Shown here: positions 34,153 through 45,169 of the stretch, one piece after another
How positions within the stretch are numbered: position 1 is the stretch's first letter
How the letters are laid out: every line of letters begins with the position of its first letter
Assembly (NCBI GenBank): GCA_006503535.1
Contig: QYRS01000007.1
Location: forward strand, 2,108,001-2,172,000
Direction: 5' to 3'
DNA: 64,000 nucleotides
From: Arthrinium phaeospermum
Taxonomy: Eukaryota > Ascomycota > Sordariomycetes > Amphisphaeriales > Apiosporaceae
Notes under the pieces: model-generated
Database searches by the model: none
Told to the model about the DNA's origin: nothing
What the model saw: only the letters and a program-made list of their open reading frames with translations
Translations under genes and position numbers: made by a program

Positions 34153-34642
34153 GGTAGCTTGGACATTGGGCTACGATTGCTCTGATTAGGTCGACGGAAG
34201 GAGACACCAGCGCAATCCACTTGCTTCATCTTTGCAGCGAAGAGCAGTCAGTGAGAGCAATTGCGGCGATGGTCGTAAGTAGCCAAGTCGTCGTACTAAG
34301 CGCGTAAGAAGAGCGCATACGATTCAGAGTGCGTACAGATGTCTTCAACACATACGATGTATTCATTCTGGTAGCCTCCTAAGCGAGACTGCGACTCTGG
34401 TGCATTCACTGCCAATTTTATAATTCGTCTGAGTTGCTCCATAAGCTAGCCCATCTTCTGGACCAAGTAATTCCTAGCAGCTTCTTGCGGTCGTCTTACA
34501 CGTAGGAGTCGTATCCCGACATCAATTCGGCATCAGAAGGTGTGCAATCAAGGTCTTCCCCCTAGGCCTCTGCTACATTGGATGAAAACGGAATCGCCTG
34601 GTTCATCCATGGCACCCAAGACGCCGTCGGGACAGGTCGCGC
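34153..34642. other. Intergenic, no supported gene
   Basis: 490 bp between the convergent HET and DUF1304 genes. No structure recognised. Confidence 0.5.
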
Positions 34643-35001
34643 CTACAGCCCCAAAAGCACAATCGCGCCGGAGATCGCCGCGGGAACGGCCTGGACGAAG
34701 AGGATCTTGCGATTGGCGGTCAGGCCGCCGTAGGCGCCCGCGACGCCCACGCAGCCGAGGAAGAGAGCTGGATCTGTTTGGCGACCTCGGGTACCGGGTG
34801 GGCGAGAGAGACGAAGCCGGCGGCCAGGAAGCCGTTAGAGCCCCTGGTTCGCCGCCAGCGTCTTGGTCTTTTCGGCGAAGTCGGGCTTGAGGCCGAACGC
34901 CTTGCGCCCGCGCGGCGTCGTCCAGAGGAACATCTCCAGGACCATGAGTAGCCGTGCAGGCCGGCCATGAGGCCCGTCGCGGCGGTGGAGAGGACAGGCA
35001 T
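34643..35001 (-). CDS. DUF1304 family membrane protein (frame-broken)
   Basis: The ATG at 35001 starts MPVLSTAATGLMAGLHGY. With small corrections the protein reads LMVLEMFLWTTPRGRKAFGL, KTKTLAANQGLYNGFLAAGF, KQIQLFFLGCVGVAGAYGG and AISGAIVLLGL, ending at a TAG at 34643-34645. The EMFLWTTPRGRKAF and LAANQGLYNGFLAAG blocks define DUF1304, a small family of about 120 residues with four hydrophobic segments in the membrane and unknown function. Observed length is 359 bp. Losses near 34949 (one base), 34836 (two bases) and 34764 (one base) restore 120 codons. Confidence 0.8.
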
Positions 35002-35852
35002 GGTGATGGAGATCTGAAAAGAGACGGGAAGGGGTAGTAAGTGCCGATTAAGAGTCGAGTTGGTGGCTTGCGGGTGTACGTCGCTATGCACCCCGCTGAC
35101 TGTAAGTGAAGGAGAGATAAGTAGGTAGAATAGTGAAAGAAGTGAAAATGGGAGCTCGCCACGTTTTTTCTTTAATTAAGTTTTAAAATGCAGTTGAATG
35201 GCGCAGTTCACGAGGAATCGGCTGGTGTTCCAATTGACAGCGCGCATTGAGTTCAATGTTGACTGACTCGTGCCCCTGCCAAGCGAATCGCTAGGCCCCT
35301 CGCCCAGGGCATTGAAACCTCACGGACAAGAAAATCGCTGCTACCAAACCACAGTGCATCAGCTGTAATGATATCGCTGTCTCTCTCTCTTCCTTTTTAC
35401 TATTTTTGGGTGCAGGTGACGACCGTCTTCAACTTTTTGTTTCTGACAGAAAAGTACTATACGAGTGCTTTCACCCGCATTGTCTACTCTATGTCCTAAT
35501 CACTCTAGCTACTGACTTGCAAATAACGAACGTCGCTGAAGGAAGAGGGCGCACTCTCAAACATCATCTTGGGTCTTTACCAAAACCTACCTATCCAATA
35601 AAACATATCCATTATATCTAACTCACCGAGGAACCTTGAGCAAGGAAACTTGTTCGGCAGTCAGCCATGTAATTCAGTGTCTCGACCGGAACCACAGTGT
35701 TGAAAGCAGTCTCTTAGAACAACCGTACGTAAGTGAAAGTTGACCGAATAGAGGCGATGATCACCTACACATTAATCTATGCTAGCTTATACATTAGAGA
35801 TATAGACTAAAATACGTCGATTACCAATCAGCTCACACGTTGAGACGTGCCG
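35002..35852. other. Intergenic upstream of DUF1304 gene and tRNA
   Basis: 850 bp without a gene. CT-rich tracts (35382-35400) and an AT-rich half towards the tRNA. Nothing else recognised. Confidence 0.5.
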
Positions 35853-35954
35853 ACCCCGGTAGCTCAATTGGCTAGAGCGCGAGACTTTTAAAGCGTCGCT
35901 TAAACGACGATCGAAGTGATCTCGAGGTTAGGGGTTCGACCCCCCTCCGGGGTG
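35853..35954 (+). tRNA. tRNA-Lys(TTT) with 28-nt intron
   Basis: The cloverleaf folds fully. The acceptor ACCCCGG pairs with CCGGGGT (35947-35953) with discriminator G35954. The D-arm is GCTCAATTGGCTAGAGC. The anticodon stem is CGAGA/TCTCG with loop CTTTTAA and anticodon TTT at 35887-35889. The T-arm is AGGGG-TTCGACC-CCCCT with the GGTTCGA box-B core. The 28-nt intron (35891-35918) sits after position 37, the canonical site for nuclear tRNA introns. Confidence 0.95.
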
Positions 35955-35960
35955 AAATAG

Positions 35961-35998
35961 TTTTTAATTTTTTAATTATTTTATTACTATTTATTTTT
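35961..35998 (+). terminator. RNA polymerase III terminator of tRNA-Lys
   Basis: T runs of five and six (GTTTTTAATTTTTTAATTATTTT) begin seven bases after the tRNA 3' end. This is the usual Pol III stop signal, followed by further T-rich backup. Confidence 0.8.
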
Positions 35999-36075
35999 GG
36001 CGGAGGTATGCGATTATACGTTGATCGCCCAACAAGCAATGCACTCCTACTGGTACCTCTTGAAAGCAAATCTGC

Positions 36076-37497
36076 CTAGTTGAAAATAGACAAAGGGAAC
36101 CCATCCGCAATTGCTTGATACCCAGCCGGGTTAAGATGTAAGTGGTCACCGCTATCGTACTGTGTCGCCAGAGTGCCCGGATTCCCACTGTTAGCCACCA
36201 GCTTCGCAAAGTCGACAGTCGCATTGAAGCTGCCATCGCCCCCTCCCAGAATCCACTGGTTCACGCGCTGCCGGGTCGCCTCCCGCGCCGGGTTGCTGTA
36301 GCTCTGCCCGTTGCCGCCGAACGGCGTGATGGTGGCCGCGAAGACGCGGAGGCCGGCCTGGTGGGCGTCGGCGGCGATCTGCTTGAAGGCGGCGATGAGC
36401 TGGTCGCCGACGCGCTGCTGCGTGCCCGCGTCCGGCGAGGCGCTGCCGATGTCGTTGACGCCCTCGAAGAGCAGGCAGTACCGCACGCCCGCGGCTTGCA
36501 GCAGGTCGCGCTGGTACCGTTGCAGCAGCGGCGGGCCCAGGCCGCCGGCGAGGACGGCGTTGCCGCCGGCGGCTTGGTTGTTGACGCCGATGTTGGTCAG
36601 GTTGGACTTTTGCATCTTGGCGAGCAGCAGGTCCGGCCACCTATATCGTCAAGCGAGATCAGCACACCGGGCATTCAACCTTTCACATATGAGAGTACCA
36701 ATAATGATTACCGATTGTTGGCATCATCTGTGCTTCCTCGCCCATCGGTTATGCTGTCACCTAGAATGACTAATGCCGAGGCTGTTTTGGGTACCCAAGC
36801 ATCCACCGCTGATACAAAGTACCAATGCTTCGTATTGGCGCCCGTTACCGTTGACGCATTCACATGATTACCTTGCTGCATCCAAGACGTAGTCCGGCTG
36901 CCGGGTGGCCGGTGATGCTACTACCAGATTGCCCAGCCTGCGTGTAGAGGCTTAGAGTGACCATAGATTGAGCTGCCGCCGTGATATCCACGGGATCGCT
37001 ATACACCACCTGGCCCCTTGGGATCGATACGGATTCGGATCCATTGAACGTGAGGCCCAGCAGAGTCGAAGTTTCAATGCCGTTCACCCCGGCTTTGTTA
37101 CCAGCTGACAGGGCGACTGAAGCTGCGGTCACCGGGAGAGCGCTACCGCCGAACGTGTTCGAGATTTGGAAGCGAAACCTCTCCGCCCCGATAGAGAGGT
37201 GAAGTGTTTGACGGAGCGTGGCGTCCTTGAAGACGGCACCGCCACCTCGCTGTGTGTCTAGGTTAGGTACCCTGATCTAGAAATCGGACTTGTACAAGTA
37301 CATACGAATGAAGCCGGCGGAAGATTGTTCTGTTCCACCAACTGCGGCATTGAGGTCCAGGAAGCGACCCAATGCGCATCATCATCTTGCCTGGTCTTCA
37401 CATAGTTGGGATCAAGAACGAGTGTAACTACCAGGGCGGGCAGAGTGAGCAAGGCGACGATGAGCCTCCCCGGCACGAGAACCATTGAATGAAGCAT
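36076..37497 (-). CDS. Secreted SGNH/GDSL hydrolase
   Basis: Starts at the ATG at 37497 (MLHSMVLVPGRLIVALLTLP), a signal peptide or signal anchor. Then HWVASWTSMPQLVEQNNLPP, the opening block common in fungal GDSL esterases. Exons are 37497-37306, 37257-36712 and 36640-36076. SGNH blocks: Ser in VILGDSITDGRGS (block I), Gly/Asn in LLFEGVNDIGSA (block III), and Asp/His in DHLHLNPAGYQAIADG (block V). A beta-rich N-terminal stretch (FRFQISNTFGGSALPV, then QVVYSDPVDITAAAQS) precedes the catalytic part, typical of the approximately 430-residue fungal type. Breaks occur near 36905 (CACCCGG, one C short) and at the exon 1/2 junction. Probable extracellular esterase acting on acylated carbohydrate or lipid. 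Confidence 0.85.
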
Positions 37498-39103
37498 ATT
37501 GAGGTCAACTAAAGCAAAGTCCTCGGAAATGCCAAGAAGGCGATAGGAAAGCCATTGGGAAGGTGAATGCACACCGTTTCTTCTATTATAAGGAACTCGC
37601 TACTGAAGACGGATTGAATACCTCCGTGACCAATCTTGCTAAACGACTTCAGCCGAGACTCTACAGGGGCCCATCTGGATATCACTAGACAGAGGATCGT
37701 CAGACGATCTCCACACGAAATATGGCAGTTCGCATGGGATACAAGCGATACGAAGGAGGGGCCCGGCACACTGGGTCTGGGGAAATGGAGTGGTTCAATA
37801 TACCCGGCAGTAGGTGAAGTCGAGATAAGTTGCCGAGGATCTATACCGAGCCTAAGCGAAAGTGACGATGGTTCCTGGACGGATTCGCCAATGACAAGGC
37901 CAGTAAAGCTCAGCATGGATAAAGGCATTGCCGGGTGGGCTCATGGTCCCCTGATACTTGGCAGGTCCAGCTGCGGGAAAGATGCATAAGATCGAAGGAC
38001 TTTCCAGATCCTGGGGACTATCACGTTATCGTCTTTTCTTCAAATTCGTTCCCGTCTGATTCTTGTCAAAGCCGTTCGTCTGTATTTTCTAAGCGCTGGC
38101 TGTACGCAGGCTCAGTAGCACGGATGCCAAGGCGAATTGGTATGTTAGTCGCTTTTTTGTTCTCTCGCCGAGCTCGGACTAGCTACATGACTGTAGTGCA
38201 CCCGCCTTTTTGGTTATGCAGGGTCAGCATCAAAGACCCTTGCGGAGAAAGAGTCACAGCAGAGAAGCTCGTTCACGGCTATGGCTTCAACTGCGACAAC
38301 TGAATTGGGTTGACCGCAACAGCATGATTCCATGTTCATCCACTAGGTACTGTTTGGGGACCTAAAGCCCATCCCAATTAGACAAAATAATGAGGTTGGT
38401 GATGACGGGGTTTGAAATCACCATGCGACTCCCCACCTATGACGGTTGGCGGATTTTGCGACTGCCCCTCACTCCAAAAAACTCATGGTGGGATGCTCTG
38501 AGTTGGTGTGGTGGGATGGCGGGCAAGTGGGATATGCAACACAGCCAGGAACCGTCGGGCTCCAACTGAAATTGACAACTATCATGGGGTTTGGGAATGC
38601 GTTAGGGGCCCTTCGATGGTAAGTTAATGGATCTGAGCAACTTGACAATACCAGTAGCGCCATTGGCCACGAATCGTGTGCATTCCAGGCTTTCTAATTC
38701 GAGGTTGGAGCTCCTAAGCTCTCCGAAAATCCAGACTCTCTGGTACGATTTTGACCCCACCACACTTCGTGTAGGGCGCAAGGAATAAAAGTATTTCTTT
38801 GCTACCCGTACTTACACGCTGCACTATATCGGCTCCCTTCTTGTCATTCTTCTGAGTCACATCCACTGCGTTCCCGGTTGTCTTGTATACTCCATTCAAC
38901 TGCAATTTCTAGCCTTCGACTCTTTGATCTTGCAAACCTTCCTCCGTAACCACCCACACAACGCCAGAGATCCTGACCCGACTTGCGTCTGTCAGCCCAC
39001 CCGAATCCGTGTCCGACACTCGTCACCGAGACTTCCGCTTCCCAGTATCTTTACTGGCCAATACCACACATAAGGCCGGTTGTCAGAACAATTCGTCTTC
39101 ACC
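37498..39103. other. Divergent intergenic region (SGNH hydrolase / DAHP synthase)
   Basis: 1.6 kb. Open frames at 37636-37989 and 37509-37928 overlap on opposite strands and neither has a family signature. The DAHP synthase promoter lies at the right end and contains the CPC1/Gcn4 site at 38853-38859. Confidence 0.5.
38853..38859 (+). promoter_or_regulatory. CPC1/Gcn4 binding site (TGAGTCA)
   Basis: A perfect palindromic TGAGTCA lies 245 bp upstream of the DAHP synthase ATG. This is the consensus for Gcn4/CPC1, the activator of general (cross-pathway) amino-acid control. DAHP synthase is a known target of that system in yeast and fungi. Binding here is inferred from the match and the position. 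Confidence 0.6.
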
Positions 39104-40496
<1,393 letters not shown>

Positions 40497-40930
40497 GCGC
40501 TTGATATGATGCATACGAATTTAAGACGTTGTAGAACATGAATAAAATGTAAAAGGCGAATGTGTGTTGCATGAGCGTTGGGGGCATTTACGCAAGCAAG
40601 TTGGAGCTGAAAACGGACTATGCACATGTTGATCTGATTCAGGGGTTAGATGAACGGCGTTCTGGTCTGCTTTGGGACATATTCAACATAGGCTGTTCTC
40701 CGTGTCGAAGACACGAACTTACGCTGTCGTACTGCCACGCATAGGATAGAGAACCCCTTTACTTTGGGCCATGGACTGTATAAGACCAGTTTGCCACTTC
40801 AAGCGCTTACAGAAATTGGTATTGCTCCGATCTTGATATATAAACACCCAAAACGCCTTGCAAACTCCGCCTCGCGCCGTGTAAACAATTACCAAACCAT
40901 CCGAGCGCGGGCCCACGAGTATCATCATTC
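40497..40930. other. 3' intergenic between convergent genes
   Basis: 434 bp between the DAHP synthase stop and the membrane-protein stop. AATAAAATG at 40540-40548 is a likely polyadenylation signal for the synthase. Confidence 0.5.
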
Positions 40931-41597
40931 TCATCGTATCTCGACCGGCACATAGTTGCCCCTATTCTGCGCGCTGCCGCCTCCGGGGAGCCCTATCCCG
41001 CCGGCGGCGGCCACCTTCAGCTTGGCCTCGCGCATCTCGGTGGCGCGCCGGACGCCGGCCCAGCCCAGCAGGCCGAGCGTGCCGAAGATGAAGCCCCAGA
41101 CGATGATCTGGTCCTTGCGGCTGTCGCGCTGGAAGCACATGGTGACGACGTCCTTCTCCTCGGCCTTCTTGCAGAAGGGGAAGCCGTAGTCGAGGCAGAA
41201 CTTGCGGGTGCATTGGGCGCACGAGGCCGAGGCGGCGCGGGCGGACAGCTGGTTATGGTGCGCGGTAGGGTCGTCGGTGGTGAAGGGGTTCAGGGAGCGC
41301 AGGAAGAGGTTGTTGTGGCTGTTGCCGGTTTCGGGTGGGGGTTTGGCGTGCGAGGGGGTCGTGTCCGAGGCGTCTTTCGGGCCTAGGGGGACGATGGTGC
41401 TGTTTTTGAAGCAGGTGCATTTGCAGAAGGTTGGGGCGGCTGTAAATGCGGGCGAGAAGCATCAGGTTGTTAGTCCTTGTTCTTCTGGGTTGATAGGTAG
41501 ATGGGATTGGATGGCTCGAGGCGGCAGGCTTACACTTTGCGATCGCTTGGGATAATAGGACTCCCAAGAGGAGAAATAGTATCCGGAGATGCTTCAT
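40931..41597 (-). CDS. Cys-rich type I membrane protein, fungal, unknown function
   Basis: Two exons (41597-41534 and 41439-40931) give a clean 190-residue protein. Residues 1-20 (MKHLRILFLLLGVLLSQAIA) are a signal peptide. The lumenal or extracellular part holds two Cys clusters, FCKCTCF (about residue 26) and CAQCTRKFCLDYGFPFCKKA with a later TMCFQRD. A membrane helix, IIVWGFIFGTLGLLGWAGV (about residues 135-155), follows. The cytosolic tail is short, Gly-rich, and ends NYVPVEIR. The layout suggests a disulphide-bonded surface or secretory-pathway protein. I do not recognise a named family. It shares a short divergent promoter with the mL50 gene. Confidence 0.8.
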
Positions 41598-41925
41598 CTT
41601 GTGCGCAAGTACAACTCGATATCAGCGCAGGAGCGGTAACATTGAAGGCGCATTTGTCGATTGTGATAACTTTAGGCCATCCTTGTCGTCGCTGGTCTTA
41701 GAGCCAAGACCGCTGAAGTAGCTTAGCCACAGAGCACCTAGAGGTTGTTAGCACTGATTGTGGCTCAAGCTTGGGGTTCGAGCCACCTCCGGTCTCCGAC
41801 CATTGAGAGAGGCGGGAATCCTGGCCCAAAAAAGTTGCTTGGATCTAATTCGGGCCAGTCGAGATCCTCAAAAGACACAATTGTTGCGGCTCGCACCCCA
41901 ACTTTCTGAGCGCAATCTACCCAAA
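41598..41925. promoter_or_regulatory. Divergent promoter between membrane protein and mL50 genes
   Basis: Only 328 bp separate the two start codons, so the promoters must be compact or shared. No TATA box is obvious on either side. The frame of the mL50 gene is open upstream of its ATG, but the sequence there reads as 5' leader. Confidence 0.5.
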
Positions 41926-43140
41926 ATGCGTCGGATATCGAGATTAAGCAAGCCCTCGGGCGCCCGATTGGCCTCGACCACACCCCGACCGCTTGCGCCA
42001 CTCTGTGTCCAGCGCACTGCGAAGCCATCTCCCGCACCGGCCACCGTCCAAATCAACACATTACGATTCTACTCGTCCAGGCAGCCTGATACGCTTCCGA
42101 GGTCTCTCGGCAGCGGCAATGTTGAAGAAGCACCGGTGGCGCCCGAAACCAACGTCGTCGAGGAGGTGCTGGAAGAGGAGAGGGTCGAGGTGGAAGCGTT
42201 AGACCTCGAGCAATCGCCACAGAGGGTGTTCGTGCCGCCCCCGCGGCCCTCGGTGGCAGAACGTCCCGACGAAATCACCGACACCCTGTACACGCCCGCG
42301 ACGACGGCCGAGGGGCTCGACTCGATAGGACGTCTGGGGAACTGGTGGGACGACCCGGAGCACTGGCCCGAGACGAGCGACTTCGTGGGCTTCACGCCCA
42401 AGCAGAAGGTGCAGGAGCCGGTGCTGCTGGAGGCCGCGGTGCGCCGGGCGCTGACGGAGGCCCTGGTCATGAAGCAGTTGGGCCGGGAGGAGCAGCTGAC
42501 GGAGCGCTGGGGGCTGCAGGATAAGGAGCAGCACGATGCCGTGCTGGCCTTGGACGTCCGGGTCGACACCGAGGGCAGCGCTACCGTCACGGGCGACCTG
42601 CACGCCGTGGCCGACGAATTGTTGGTCGACGAGATCCAGACAAACACGGATATCACATATACCCTGCCTTCGGCCGCCGAGGCGCTTGCCTGGAAGCAGC
42701 AGGCCGACCAGAGCTGGAAGGGTGCTTCGCTGCAGGATGCGCGGTTGAAGTTCTCCGTAAGTTGCACCAGCACAAAGAATACAAGTTGATGTCTGCTAAC
42801 CAATTGACTACAGGTCATCAAGCGCGTCATGCAACTCACCGGCCAGGTCGTCCCCGATCAGAAGCTCGCCGACATCGCCACGGCACGCGGCCTCCTGGCC
42901 ACGCTGCAAAAGCCGCCCAAGCCCAAGACCTTCTCTCAGGAGATCAAGACCAAGAAGCAGGATCTCGTCGGTCTGCCCAACGTGGCATTCTCGCCCAAGC
43001 GGGTCACTCGAGGCCACAAGGACAAGGCGCTGGGACGGTTCAAGCTGATCGAGGCTGAGTTCAGGAAGAGAGATCTCCAGGACGGCCCGTTGTCTGTTCC
43101 CAAGAGCAGAGAGCTGAAGCACTGGAAGGGCGAGGCTTAA
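41926..43140 (+). CDS. Mitochondrial large ribosomal subunit protein mL50
   Basis: Exons 41926-42756 and 42814-43140 (GTAAGT..CAG, phase 0) give an uninterrupted 385-residue protein. The ATG at 41926 is chosen because MRRISRLSKPSGARLASTTP is a good mitochondrial presequence. The upstream in-frame codons look like leader. After an acidic linker, RLGNWWDDPEHWPETSDFVG and VLLEAAVRRALTEALVMKQL carry the fungal mL50 (yeast Mrpl13) pattern. The C-terminal half (IKRVMQLTGQVVPDQKLADI, ARGLLATLQKPPKPKTFSQE) completes the domain. Role: structural protein of the mitoribosomal 39S/54S subunit in the matrix. The family call is by pattern and overall layout. Confidence 0.75.
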
Positions 43141-43584
43141 ACCCGTTATTGAACGGTTGTACTACTTGTATGTATGTATCTATATAAGGGGTAAAAAAAA
43201 GGGCCAATGCCTCTGTGGAAACAATAAGTCAATTCGGGGGAGATGTGTGATGTACCATAACGAAAACGCCTCCAGATGATGATAGTATTGGAGTCGGTGT
43301 AAACTACATGTACCTACACGCCAAATCAGCAACCATTCAAAATGTAGTCGGTTTGCTCTATTTTGATGCGGTTTGGTCCATCGTATGAGCCCGCATGATT
43401 GATTGACTCTTGGCTGGAACCTACGTCAAGTTGCAGAGTAACGGACGATTTTTGAGTAAATTGACGCAGCTCGCCGAGGTTAGGGTAAAACATATAAAAA
43501 GCACCCAACTACAAACAGCAATGAGCTGCAATCCGCAGTAGACTCACCCAAAAGACGAAGTAGCAAAACTCCATCCATCACACA
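43141..43584. other. Short intergenic region
   Basis: 444 bp: 3' flank of the mL50 gene (poly-A tract at 43193-43200) and promoter of the next hydrolase. TATAAAAAG at 43493-43501, 84 bp before the ATG at 43585, is a candidate TATA box. Confidence 0.5.
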
Positions 43585-44592
43585 ATGCAGTACCTCTCGT
43601 GCGAAGCCAACGACGGCTGCAGCCTGGCCTTCCAGTCCTCGCTGCCGCTGCCGGCCCCCAATGGCCCCACCTCGCCCGAGAGCGACCCCCGCTACTGCAA
43701 AATCCTGCTGCTGCTGCACGGCTTCAGCGGCAGCTCGGCCTACTTCGCCCGCAACTTCGAGGCCCTGGCCCGCGACTTCTGGGTCGTGGCCCCGGACCTC
43801 AGGGGGCACGGCGAATCGGGCAAGCCGCAGGGCGGCTACCACGTCGCGCGCCTCGCGGCCGATGTGCGAGACCTGGTCGCCCATCTGCATCGGGCTATTA
43901 GCGCGACGACGAATCCGTCCGAGAGGGGCGTGGAGCCCCTGGTCGTCCCGGTCGGGTGCTCGATCGGGGCGGCGGTCATGTGGACGTACGTCGAGCTGTT
44001 TGGCCAGCACGGCTTCGGCGGGTTCGTGTTCGTGGACCAGGCGCCGCTGCAGGACCGGGTGCCGGCCTTTGTGCGAAATGCCAGCGAATGGGGGCCCGAT
44101 AGGGCCCATCTGGGATGCTACGACGAGGCGACCATGCTGGCGGCGCAGCGGGCCTGGATCGAGACGCCGGACGCGGCGCACCGGGGGCTGGTGGAGGGGT
44201 GTTTGGGGTACCGGGCCCGGCCGGACGACAAGGACGACAAAAACAAAATCAGCACCGAGCAAAGGGAGGCCGACGAGGCTTTCTTCGTGGGGGAGAGCCG
44301 GAAGTGCGACGGGGTCTGGCTGGCGCGGCTGCTGGCGGACCATACGCGGTACGACCACCGCGAGGCCATCGAGGGGATCCGGGTGCCGTCGCTCGTGCTG
44401 GCGGGCCGGCGCACGGGGTGCTTCCCGCTCGAGGGGATGGAGGAGACGGTAAGGCGGGTCCGGAAGGGGAATGGGGGGAGGGAGGGGGCGGCGGAGTGGG
44501 TGGTGTTTGAGAGCGGGCACTGGATGTTTTGGGAGGAGAGCGAGAGGTTCAATGAGGTGGTGGGGGGGTTCGCGAAGAAGTGCATGCCATAG
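43585..44592 (+). CDS. Intracellular alpha/beta-hydrolase
   Basis: A single-exon, unbroken 335-residue protein (MQYLSCEANDG to FAKKCMP). There is no signal peptide, so it is probably cytosolic. Motifs in order: ILLLLHGFSGSSAYFARNFE (oxyanion HG), FWVVAPDLRGHGESGKP, the nucleophile elbow VGCSIGAAV (GxSxG), and ESGHWMFWEESERF, which supplies the catalytic His. The usual acid position after the sixth strand (VPSLVLAGRRTGCFPLEG) has no Asp where GxxD is expected, so the acid is either elsewhere (for example after strand 7) or absent. Homologous folds include haloalkane dehalogenases, epoxide hydrolases and esterases. The sequence does not choose among them. Confidence 0.85.
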   Translation: MQYLSCEANDGCSLAFQSSLPLPAPNGPTSPESDPRYCKILLLLHGFSGSSAYFARNFEALARDFWVVAPDLRGHGESGKPQGGYHVARLAADVRDLVAHLHRAISATTNPSERGVEPLVVPVGCSIGAAVMWTYVELFGQHGFGGFVFVDQAPLQDRVPAFVRNASEWGPDRAHLGCYDEATMLAAQRAWIETPDAAHRGLVEGCLGYRARPDDKDDKNKISTEQREADEAFFVGESRKCDGVWLARLLADHTRYDHREAIEGIRVPSLVLAGRRTGCFPLEGMEETVRRVRKGNGGREGAAEWVVFESGHWMFWEESERFNEVVGGFAKKCMP

Positions 44593-44846
44593 GACTATGG
44601 GGCTGCTATGACGGATGAGGAGACGGGGTTTTATTGATAAGGAGAAGACACCAGAAGTCAAGATTGCTCGAAGTGGATGGGAGTACAGTCACATTTGGTG
44701 GTAATTCCTAGCAGGAATCAGAAGAGAATGTGTTACGTAGGTGGTAAATGATTCGTTTGGTCTCTCATTGCTTGCTTCGCTAATATTACAGATCATTTGT
44801 TCATCAAGTCGTCCTCTTGCTGGCCCCTATCGCAGTCGTCAAATGT

Positions 44847-45169
44847 TTACTTCAACATGGCGCGGCTGCCATCAATCTCCTGGGCGGCGGTCTTGGTGCG
44901 GGGCTGGTCCTCGTCGCCGTAGTGTGCGGCATCGCCTCCGAGCGAGTCGATGACCTTGCGGCTGTTGTCCTTGGACTTCTCGCTGGTGTCTGTATTGCGC
45001 GCACTCTGTTAGAGAGGAGAGCCCCGGATACATAAGTGGTGGTGCATGACGTACTGGGGTTGGCAAGGTTGGCCTTGTGGCCCTGGACGCTGTGGGAGAT
45101 CTCTTCCTTGCCCTGCGTGAGCTCCTCCATGTCGCGGGAGACGGTAGACTTGGCGCCGGCGGAGTCCAT
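44847..45169 (-). CDS. con-6: Conidiation-specific protein 6 (Con-6) family
   Basis: Two exons (45169-45055 and 44989-44847) give an unbroken 85-residue protein. It starts MDSAGAKSTVSRDMEELTQG, then EEISHSVQGHKANLANPNTS and EKSKDNSRKVIDSLGGDAAH. The KANLANPNTSEKSK..VIDSLG segment is the repeat unit of the Con-6 family. Neurospora Con-6 carries two such repeats and this protein shows one full copy plus an acidic, hydrophilic tail (YGDEDQPRT). It is predicted to be small, soluble and disordered, made during conidiation and degraded at germination in known members. The symbol is given by family and not proven orthology. Confidence 0.8.

Noticed and set aside
43480..44661. 393-codon open frame on the minus strand
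   Set aside because: Antisense of the intact alpha/beta-hydrolase; Pro/Arg/His-biased noise.
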